A stretch of 11,967 nucleotides of DNA from Chloroflexota bacterium (GTDB lineage Bacteria > Chloroflexota > Dormibacteria > Dormibacterales > Dormibacteraceae). Position 1 is the stretch's first letter, and every line of letters starts with the position of its first letter. The stretch is from positions 1 through 11,967 of the forward strand of contig VBJE01000055.1 in assembly GCA_005879675.1 (NCBI GenBank), in the 5' to 3' direction. Below the pieces are notes generated by a model. The model searched no databases. It saw only the letters and a program-made list of their open reading frames with translations, and was not told the origin of the DNA. Below are positions 6,947 to 11,967 of this stretch, piece by piece. A program made the position numbers and the translations under genes.

Positions 6947-7962
6947 GCCGCTCGCTCCAGCGCCTGCTCATCGCGGGGGCCGCGGGCTTCATCGGCTCCA
7001 ACTTCGTCCGGCACCTGCGGCGCACGCGTCCGGAGGTGGAGATCACGGTGCTCGACAAGCTCACCTACGCGGGCAACCTCGCCAACCTCGCGGAATTCGA
7101 CGCCGGCCGCGGCTATCGGTTCGTTCGCGGCGACATCTGCGACGCGCAGGTCGTCGACTCGCTGGCCGCCGAGGTGGACGCGATCGTCAACTTCGCCGCC
7201 GAGACGCACGTCGACCGCTCGCTCATGGATCCCTTCGCCTTCATCGAAACCGACGTGCGTGGTACCGCGGTGCTCTGCGAGGCGGCGCGCAAGCACGGCC
7301 ACGAGGTCTTCCTCCTGATCAGCACCGATGAGGTCTACGGGGACGTGCGCGAAGGGCGCTCGAAAGAGAACGATCCGTTCCGGCCGCGGAGCCCGTATTC
7401 GGCCAGCAAGGCGGCCGCCGAGCACATCGCGACGGCGTACAGCGAGAGCTTCGGTCTGCCCCTGCTCGTCACCCGAAGCTCCAACAACTACGGCTCGCAC
7501 CAGTACCCCGAAAAGCTGGTTCCCGTGCTGATCACGAACGCGATCGACGGCTTGCCACTGCCTCTCTACAAGGATGGGTCGGCGGTCCGCGACTACCTGT
7601 TCGTCGAGGACAACTGCCGCGCGATCGACCACGTGCTGCACGATGCGCCGATAGGAAGCGTGTACAACGTCGGCACCGGGGTGGAGACGACCGGGTTGAA
7701 CGTGGCCGAGGCCGTGCTCGACATCATGGGCAAGCCGCGCAGCCTCATCGAGTTCGTGGCCGACCGCCCCGGCCACGACTACCGTTACGCGCTGGACACC
7801 TCGGGCATCACCGAGCTCGGCTGGGAGCCGCAGGTCACGTTCGCCGAAGGGCTCGAGCGCACAGTCCGCTGGTACGAGGAGCATGAGAAGTGGTGGCGGC
7901 CGCTCAAGTCGGGCGAGTACTGGGAGTACTACAGGCGCAACTACCGCCCCCTCGTCAGCTAG
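6943..7962 (+). CDS. rmlB: dTDP-glucose 4,6-dehydratase
   Basis: NAD-dependent extended SDR that converts dTDP-glucose to dTDP-4-keto-6-deoxyglucose. Seen: GAAGFIGSNF at residues 12-21 (GxxGxxG), DKLTYAGN at 38-45 (typical of RmlB), and AAETHVDRS at 85-93. The catalytic STDEVYG has Asp129 and Glu130 and is followed by YxxxK with Tyr152 and Lys156, then RSSNNYG and the C-terminal WYEEHEKWW. All key residues are present and 339 aa is typical. The GTG start at 6943 overlaps the rmlC TGA (GTGA); an earlier in-frame start would lie within rmlC. The end overlaps the convergent membrane-protein gene by 8 bases. Gene order A-C-B without rmlD in the window leaves the final reduction to dTDP-L-rhamnose unassigned here. 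Confidence 0.95.
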   Translation: MSRSLQRLLIAGAAGFIGSNFVRHLRRTRPEVEITVLDKLTYAGNLANLAEFDAGRGYRFVRGDICDAQVVDSLAAEVDAIVNFAAETHVDRSLMDPFAFIETDVRGTAVLCEAARKHGHEVFLLISTDEVYGDVREGRSKENDPFRPRSPYSASKAAAEHIATAYSESFGLPLLVTRSSNNYGSHQYPEKLVPVLITNAIDGLPLPLYKDGSAVRDYLFVEDNCRAIDHVLHDAPIGSVYNVGTGVETTGLNVAEAVLDIMGKPRSLIEFVADRPGHDYRYALDTSGITELGWEPQVTFAEGLERTVRWYEEHEKWWRPLKSGEYWEYYRRNYRPLVS

Positions 7963-8836
7963 GCGGAGGCTGCACCTCGCGCCAGGCCTGGCCGTCCCAC
8001 CAGTAGCGGCCGTCGGGAGACATCTGCGGCGGCGCGGTCGCGGCCCCGCGCCTGTTGCGCCGGATCCGGAGCAAGACCCAGACAAAGAAGCCGATCACGA
8101 GGACCGCGACGAAGACGTCCGCGCTCAGCTTGCCGGCATCGATCTGCGATCTCGAGCTCTGCATGTTCTCCGGCCAGTCCGCCGGACGAATGGAGTCGGC
8201 GGCGGCGAAGTCGTACTGCAGCTTGCTCTGCGAGCCGGCCGCATTCCCGAGGTTGTCGGCGCTGGACACGAAGCCGACGACGAAGAAGTCGTTGCCCTTG
8301 ACGAACGAGATGACGTCGGCGAACGCCTTCCCGCTGGGGTTGGCGTAGTGCACGCCGTAGTACGCGCCGAGCCCGTTCACGGTGATGGCCCCCTTGTAGA
8401 ACTCGTCGGTCTTGGCCGCGGCCTCGTTCGCGGTCAGCCATCTCCGAGCACCCTGTCCTCCGGCGAACGCGACGACGAGCTCGACCAGGCCGCGGTTCAG
8501 GGATTGCTGCGTCCAGCTCTTGCCGTAACCGGCGACAAACCCCTCCCTCTTGAGCGTTGCCTCGACGGGCGTCGGATCCGGGGGGTCGAGGAAGCTGAGG
8601 TACGAAGGGAGGTCGAACGCGCCGATGGGCGTCCCGGAGGACTCGGTGTCCTCCGCGAAGTCGGCCGACGGCGGCGACGCAATGAGCCTGTCCAGCGAAG
8701 GCGATGGGCTAGGCGACGCCGCGCCGGCCAGCGGGATGAGGGCGACCGCGGCGGCGGCCAGCAGCCCGGTCAGCCGCTCGATGTCAGGACGTTGGTGGGT
8801 GCGGGACTTGCGGGACGGGTCGCCAGGTCCGGCCAT
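7955..8836 (-). CDS. Secreted-domain membrane protein with a C-terminal SPDG-WWDG module (paralogue 2)
   Basis: 293 aa from ATG 8836. Hydrophobic signal segment at about 22-41 ending LAGAAS, then a Ser/Pro stretch, an extracytoplasmic domain of about 190 residues, one TM helix (about 240-256) followed by RIRRNRR, and a cytoplasmic tail with SPDGRYWWDGQAWR at 273-286. The domain aligns along its length with the upstream neighbour: GFVxGxGKxW, GARxWLT, FVKGND and WPEN are shared. I do not recognise the domain. The start is awkward: ATG 8836 gives a long charged leader and a 53-base overlap with the upstream gene. ATC at 8782, one base after the upstream stop, would give a textbook signal peptide but is a rare start codon. 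Probably co-transcribed with the upstream paralogue. Confidence 0.75.
   Translation of the reverse strand: MAGPGDPSRKSRTHQRPDIERLTGLLAAAAVALIPLAGAASPSPSPSLDRLIASPPSADFAEDTESSGTPIGAFDLPSYLSFLDPPDPTPVEATLKREGFVAGYGKSWTQQSLNRGLVELVVAFAGGQGARRWLTANEAAAKTDEFYKGAITVNGLGAYYGVHYANPSGKAFADVISFVKGNDFFVVGFVSSADNLGNAAGSQSKLQYDFAAADSIRPADWPENMQSSRSQIDAGKLSADVFVAVLVIGFFVWVLLRIRRNRRGAATAPPQMSPDGRYWWDGQAWREVQPPPS
7980..8005. repeat. 26-nt direct repeat, copy 1 (module DNA)
   Basis: Identical over 26 bases to 8899-8924. On the minus strand it encodes YWWDGQAWR of the SPDG module. A further 9-base match (gccgtcggg) follows three positions later in both copies. It marks shared descent or gene conversion between the tandem paralogues. 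Confidence 0.85.
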
Positions 8837-9725
8837 CCCACCAGAATGCGCCGTCGCTCGACCGCTGCGCGCCGGGCGGCACCTCCTGCGTCGCGTCCCG
8901 CCAGGCCTGGCCGTCCCACCAGTAATTGCCGTCGGGCGACAGCTGGACACCTCCCGGCGTCATCCCCGGGACGGCCATCGCCGGCGTGGCCGCCGATCGC
9001 CGCCGCATGGCGCGGGCAACGAACAGCACGATGACCGCCACGATGAGCACGGGCGGCAGGAAGTAGCCCACGGAGTACGCAAGTCCGTGTCCGCCGGCGC
9101 TCGTGTTCTCGGGCCACTGCGAGGAGGGGATAGTCTCCGGCGGCGCCGCGTCGTACTGGATCCGCGTCTGCGCCGTCACCTGGGGAAGAGCGTCGTCCTT
9201 GCTGGAGATCACGAAGAGGGCGAAGACGTCGTTGCCCTTGACGAAGGCGAACAGGTCGCCGTAGGTCTTCGTCGCGTCGTCGGCGACGTGCTCGCCGAAG
9301 TACGGGTCGATGCCCGACATGGTGTTGGCATGTTTGTAGATCGTTTGCTTCTTGTCACCCGCCTCAGCCTGGGTGAGCCAGTCCCTCGCCCCCTTGCCAC
9401 CCGTGAACGCGATCACGTCTTCGATCAGCACGTGCTGCGTGGCCTGGTGCACCCACGTCTTGCCGAACCCGTCGACGAAACCGTCGTGAGCCAGCGTCGA
9501 TTCGACGTTGGACTGTTTCCCGGCGTCGGCGTTGGCCGCGTACTCGTGCGCCGTGAACCGGCCGTGGAAAGGCGACGACGTGAGCTCGGTGAAGCCCGCC
9601 GGGGGCGCGGCGAGCACCGCGCTCAAGCCCGGCGACGGCGTGGGCGACGCGGCGCCGGCAGGCGTGGGAGCGAGCGCGGCAAACGAGATCGCGGCCGCGC
9701 AAAGGACTCGTTTCACGCGCGACAT
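8784..9725 (-). CDS. Secreted-domain membrane protein with two C-terminal SPDG-WWDG modules (paralogue 1)
   Basis: 313 aa from ATG 9725. Clean signal peptide (MSRVKRVLCAAAISFAAL, cleavage near AGA-AS at about 25). Extracytoplasmic domain to about 210, TM helix about 217-237 followed by ARAMRRRS, then a cytoplasmic tail with SPDGNYWWDGQAWR (263-276) and SSDGAFWWDGRTWR (289-302). Positive charges after the TM fix the tail inside the cell. It is a tandem paralogue of the next gene. Conserved points include GFVDGFGKTW, GGKGARDWLT, YFGEH, FAFVKGND and SQWPEN. No catalytic signature is recognised. The glycosyltransferase stop lies one base before this start (TAAGATG), so the pair belongs to the polysaccharide operon. 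A sensory, anchoring or partner-binding role is conceivable but unsupported. Confidence 0.82.
   Translation of the reverse strand: MSRVKRVLCAAAISFAALAPTPAGAASPTPSPGLSAVLAAPPAGFTELTSSPFHGRFTAHEYAANADAGKQSNVESTLAHDGFVDGFGKTWVHQATQHVLIEDVIAFTGGKGARDWLTQAEAGDKKQTIYKHANTMSGIDPYFGEHVADDATKTYGDLFAFVKGNDVFALFVISSKDDALPQVTAQTRIQYDAAPPETIPSSQWPENTSAGGHGLAYSVGYFLPPVLIVAVIVLFVARAMRRRSAATPAMAVPGMTPGGVQLSPDGNYWWDGQAWRDATQEVPPGAQRSSDGAFWWDGRTWRPVPQVPHPPTS
8899..8924. repeat. 26-nt direct repeat, copy 2 (module DNA)
   Basis: Second exact copy of the 26 bases at 7980-8005, here inside the first of the two WWDG modules of the upstream paralogue. The second module of that protein (about 8822-8863) is similar but clearly more diverged. 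Confidence 0.85.
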
Positions 9726-9726
9726 C

Positions 9727-10455
9727 TTATCGGCCGCGCGGCAGCCTCGCCCCCATCCCGCGCCAGTACCAGTGGAGGTAGCGGGGCAGCCACTGCCAGA
9801 GCCGAAACCGGCTCTCTCCCGCGGTTCTGTCGCTCCATGTGGTCGGCACCTCGGCCACGCGCAATCCGAGGCGGTAGGCCTTCACCGTCAGCTCGAGGCC
9901 GAGCTCGAAGCCGCCCTGCGACTCGATGGTGACCTGGTTCAGCAGCCGCTTGGAGTAGAGCCGGAAGTTGCTCGTCGCGTCGTGGATGGGTAAGCCGCCG
10001 AGCCAGTGGAGCGACAGCCCCGCGGTGCGCGACATCGTCCGCTTCAGGAGCGGCCCGCCGACCTGGCGGCCGCCGCGCATATACCGCGAGCCGGCGACGA
10101 CGTCCGCGCCGGCCCGTGCGAGGCGGTACATCGGGTCGATGTCCGCGGCATCGTCCGAGCCGTCGCCCATCGTAATCAGGACGTACGGCGCGCGGGCGGC
10201 GCGAAGGCCCGACTTCATCGCGTTGAGCGCTCCCCGGCCGAGCGTGTTCTTGTGGAGCCGCACCTCGGGCAGCTCGGCCTGGAGCTGCTTCACGACCGGC
10301 ACCGTCGTGTCTTCGTCGAAGTCGTGCACGATCAGCACCTCCAGCGGCCGCGTCTGGGTCTTGGCGACCACGCCACGAAGCGTCGGGACGACGTTCTCGC
10401 CTTCGTTGTAGACGGGGATCACCACGCTCAGCGCCGGCGTCTCGTCGGCGCTCAG
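9727..10455 (-). CDS. Family 2 glycosyltransferase (dolichyl-phosphate-sugar synthase-like)
   Basis: GT-A fold enzyme transferring a sugar from a nucleotide or polyprenyl donor. The fold starts with LSVVIPVYNEGENV. The usual VDDGSxDxT is replaced by VHDFDEDTT, and the metal-site region reads MGDGSDDAADID. Downstream are GSRYMRGG, ATSNFRLYSKRLL and the late FELGLELTVKAYRLG, typical of this group. There is no C-terminal TM domain, though the end is rich in Trp and Arg (WQWLPRYLHWYWRG). No ATG, GTG or TTG opens the frame near its natural beginning. CTG at 10455 overlaps the epimerase TGA as CTGA, matching the ATGA/GTGA style of this window, and gives 242 aa. GTG 10425 would clip the first beta strand. 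Acceptor and donor unknown. Confidence 0.85.
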   Translation of the reverse strand: MSADETPALSVVIPVYNEGENVVPTLRGVVAKTQTRPLEVLIVHDFDEDTTVPVVKQLQAELPEVRLHKNTLGRGALNAMKSGLRAARAPYVLITMGDGSDDAADIDPMYRLARAGADVVAGSRYMRGGRQVGGPLLKRTMSRTAGLSLHWLGGLPIHDATSNFRLYSKRLLNQVTIESQGGFELGLELTVKAYRLGLRVAEVPTTWSDRTAGESRFRLWQWLPRYLHWYWRGMGARLPRGR

Positions 10456-11474
10456 ATTCGGGCGGCCTCGATCTCGTCGCGGATCCAGGGGATCACCTCG
10501 TCCAGCATGTCCTCGAGCGGTGTGGTCGCCTCGAAGCCCAACACTTCCCGGGCTTTGCGCACGTCCGGCACGCGCATCTGCACGTCGTGCTCGTACGGCG
10601 GGTCTGACACCAGCCGCAGCGGCTTGTCCGGGCCGTGCACCTTGCGCCACACGACCTCGGCGAGCTCGCGGACGGTGGTGGAGCGGGCGGTCGAGAGGTT
10701 GAAGTCCTCGTTGCGCGCGCGCTCCGACTCCATCGCCAGCCGGATCCCGACCGCCAGGTCGCCGCCATACGTGTAGTGCCGAACCTGGTTGCCGTCGCCC
10801 AGGATGTGGAGCGGGTCCTGACCTTTCAGGACCTTCTGCACCAGGTCGGGCACGACGTGGCTCATCGCCAGCTTGACGTTGCCGCTCATCACGTCGTGGT
10901 CGCGAAGCGCCCGTCGCTCGCCGATGCCGACGCAGTTGAAAGGACGCACGATCGTGAAGGGAAGGCCGTACTGCTCGTGCGCCCCTCGCGCGAAATACTC
11001 GGTGGCGAGCTTCTGGAAGCCGTACGTCGAGCGGGGAGGGGGGCTCGTCTGCTGCGCCCCCTCGGGGGTTGGAAAGACCGACGCGCTCTCGAAGACCATG
11101 CTGCTCGAGAGCACGGTGATCTTCTGCAGCCGTCCGTTTCTGAACGCGGAGATGGCCGCGTCGAAGGTCGCCGCGCAGATGCGTTCGTTCTCGGCGAGAA
11201 GGTCGTACGCGAACTCGTGGAAGTACGAGATGCCGCCGATCATCGCGGCGCCGGCGACCACGTGGTCGCAGTCGGCGGCGAGCCTGGTGAGCAGCGCGGC
11301 GTCCTTGGCGTCGCCCTCGATGAGGCGATAGCGGGGGTCGTCGTCGAACGTCCGCCGGACACGGCCGTACTTGCTGTAGTTGTCGACCCCGACGACCTCA
11401 TGACCCGCGTTCAGGAGCTCGGCGACCAGGTACCCGCAGATGAAGCCGGCGGCGCCGGTGACGAGGACTTTCAT
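10452..11474 (-). CDS. NAD-dependent sugar epimerase/dehydratase (extended SDR)
   Basis: Nucleotide-sugar modifying enzyme, 340 aa from ATG 11474. Seen: Rossmann start MKVLVTGAAGFICGYL, acidic Asp31 at the end of beta 2 (NAD preference), LSSSMVFE (Ser124/125), and the YxxxK pair Tyr151 and Lys155 in STYGFQK. RPFNCVG and the C-terminal YEHDVQMRVPDVRKAREVLGF are typical of UDP- or GDP-sugar epimerases. The third Gly of GxxGxxG is Cys13, with Gly14 next. The product cannot be named: UDP-glucose/glucuronate 4-epimerase, GDP-mannose modifying and dTDP-sugar enzymes share this layout. It is followed directly by the glycosyltransferase (CTGA overlap) and preceded, across a structured gap, by a nucleotide-sugar dehydrogenase. 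Confidence 0.88.
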   Translation of the reverse strand: MKVLVTGAAGFICGYLVAELLNAGHEVVGVDNYSKYGRVRRTFDDDPRYRLIEGDAKDAALLTRLAADCDHVVAGAAMIGGISYFHEFAYDLLAENERICAATFDAAISAFRNGRLQKITVLSSSMVFESASVFPTPEGAQQTSPPPRSTYGFQKLATEYFARGAHEQYGLPFTIVRPFNCVGIGERRALRDHDVMSGNVKLAMSHVVPDLVQKVLKGQDPLHILGDGNQVRHYTYGGDLAVGIRLAMESERARNEDFNLSTARSTTVRELAEVVWRKVHGPDKPLRLVSDPPYEHDVQMRVPDVRKAREVLGFEATTPLEDMLDEVIPWIRDEIEAARI

Positions 11475-11486
11475 GCGGTGTCTGTA

Positions 11487-11505
11487 GGCCTGGCTTTGCC
11501 AGGCC
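11487..11505 (-). promoter_or_regulatory. 8-bp stem-loop in the leader of the epimerase gene
   Basis: GGCCTGGC-TTT-GCCAGGCC, a perfect 8-bp stem with a 3-base loop, ends 13 bases before the epimerase ATG. It would form in the 5' leader of that mRNA. No ribosome-binding site is visible next to the ATG. It could affect initiation or mRNA stability, or be a weak terminator/attenuator. There is no U tract. Confidence 0.4.
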
Positions 11506-11568
11506 GTCTAACCCGCCCTGCGTAAAGCCTCCAGACGTGGCAGCGGGACACTCTAAGTAAGACTCATC

Positions 11569-11586
11569 CTCATCCGAAAGGGTGAG
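11569..11586. other. Stem-loop with GAAA tetraloop in the intergenic gap
   Basis: CTCATCC-GAAA-GGGTGAG. On the plus strand this is a 7-bp stem with one U-G pair closed by a GNRA tetraloop; on the minus strand the same pair becomes an A-C mismatch. So if it acts as RNA it fits better on the plus strand, antisense to the flanking genes. Next to it is a 12-bp perfect palindrome, CGCAGCGCTGCG, at 11595-11606. Confidence 0.3.
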
Positions 11587-11606
11587 CAGCAGCGCGCAGC
11601 GCTGCG

Positions 11607-11635
11607 ATGAGAGGGAACGTCGCGTTCCCTCTCAT
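11607..11635 (-). terminator. 13-bp perfect stem-loop over the dehydrogenase stop codon
   Basis: ATGAGAGGGAACG-TCG-CGTTCCCTCTCAT, a perfect 13-bp stem with a 3-base loop. The dehydrogenase stop codon (11632-11634) lies inside the stem, so the hairpin forms right at the end of that gene. No U tract follows on either strand, so if it is a terminator it is of the hairpin-only kind proposed for some high-GC bacteria. It may equally protect the 3' end or be a REP-like element. Confidence 0.5.
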
Positions 11636-11967
11636 AAACGAATTGGTCCTGTTATGCCCCAGATGTCGACGACCTCGCGCTCGCCGAGCTCGAGGCCGCG
11701 ATACGCCTGGTGCGGCGCGCCGATCACGATCACCTGCGACTCGCGCAGCACCTTGTCGAGTGGCTCGAACGTCTCGTCGGGTATGTAGGGGTCCGTGCAC
11801 AGCACGTTCGCCCCCTTGAACTGTGCGAGCTTGCGCAGCTTGTAGCTCAGCGACTGGCGCGGGTCGTCGGACTCGCCCTTGAACGCCATGCCGAGGATGC
11901 CCAGGTTGCGTCCGACCAGCGGATGGCGCGAGTTCAGGGTGTCGACGATGTAGCCGGGGAGGCCCTC
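11632..11967 (-). CDS. Nucleotide-sugar dehydrogenase (UDP-glucose/UDP-ManNAc type), C-terminal part
   Basis: Oxidises a nucleotide sugar to its uronic acid with NAD+. 111 codons are visible and the gene runs off the right edge. The end matches the C-terminal UDP-binding domain of the UDPGDH/MGDH family: LGMAFKGESDDPRQSLSYKL (the conserved GxxFKxxxxDxRxS block), then a Rossmann-like region with VLCTDPYIPD and VIVIGAPHQAY. The catalytic Cys and the NAD domain lie outside. The substrate (UDP-glucose, UDP-N-acetylmannosamine or UDP-GlcNAc) cannot be decided from this part. Its stop lies in a 13-bp hairpin and 157 bases separate it from the epimerase gene in the same direction. Confidence 0.9.
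   Translation of the reverse strand, partial: EGLPGYIVDTLNSRHPLVGRNLGILGMAFKGESDDPRQSLSYKLRKLAQFKGANVLCTDPYIPDETFEPLDKVLRESQVIVIGAPHQAYRGLELGEREVVDIWGITGPIRL

Noticed and set aside
6913..8085. 390-codon minus-strand open frame over rmlB
   Set aside because: Antisense shadow of rmlB, whose catalytic residues are complete.
8550..9932. 460-codon plus-strand open frame
   Set aside because: Antisense to both paralogue genes and the glycosyltransferase end, with low-complexity Arg/Gly composition; the minus-strand frames have signal peptides, TM helices and motifs.
10635..11525. 296-codon plus-strand open frame over the epimerase gene
   Set aside because: Shadow frame; no motif, composition driven by codon bias of the opposite strand.
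1..11967. CRISPR array, tRNA, rRNA, transposase or integrase
   Set aside because: No spaced direct repeats, cloverleaf-like segments, rRNA-like stretches or mobile-element proteins were seen on either strand.

Overview
This is a high-GC bacterial window whose genes are packed with 1 to 4 base overlaps. It contains no rRNA, tRNA or CRISPR array that I can see. A b6-type (heme ci cysteine) cytochrome b, little Shine-Dalgarno signal, GTG/TTG starts, and small membrane proteins with SPDGxYWWDGxxW modules suggest an uncultivated Terrabacteria lineage (Chloroflexota/Dormibacterota-like, or possibly Actinomycetota). This placement is inference from style, not a search result.

Layout. Positions 1-2099, minus strand: trpS (broken), a Rieske Fe-S protein, and the 5' part of a b6-type cytochrome b. 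The last two are the quinol:cytochrome c/plastocyanin-type oxidoreductase of a respiratory chain. Positions about 2167-4432, plus strand: a Wzx-type polysaccharide flippase (also broken) followed by a DEDDh exonuclease, which converges on dinB (DNA polymerase IV, minus strand, 4248-5336). A 16-bp palindrome lies just upstream of dinB. Positions 5411-5731, minus strand: a small membrane protein with two tryptophan-rich SPDG modules. Positions 5754-7962, plus strand: a compact rmlA-rmlC-rmlB operon for a dTDP-6-deoxy-sugar precursor. No rmlD is in view. It is driven by a likely leaderless promoter that overlaps the start of the divergent small gene.

Positions 7955-11967, minus strand, read right to left: the C-terminal end of a nucleotide-sugar dehydrogenase, a structured 157-bp gap with several hairpins, an extended-SDR sugar epimerase/dehydratase, a GT2 glycosyltransferase, and two tandem paralogues. 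Each paralogue has a signal peptide, an unrecognised extracytoplasmic domain, one TM helix and cytoplasmic SPDG-WWDG module(s). Together with the rml operon and the flippase this is a surface-polysaccharide or glycoconjugate locus: nucleotide sugars are made (rmlABC, dehydrogenase, epimerase), transferred (GT2) and exported (Wzx).

Two points deserve most attention. First, three membrane proteins here carry five copies of one tryptophan-rich module, and topology places every copy in the cytoplasm. The tandem pair shares an exact 26-nt stretch across the module while the ectodomains have diverged. Second, trpS and the flippase, 1.4 kb apart, each lack a short internal segment (roughly 15-22 residues) and change frame at the gap. 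This is either real gene decay or, more likely, an assembly error.
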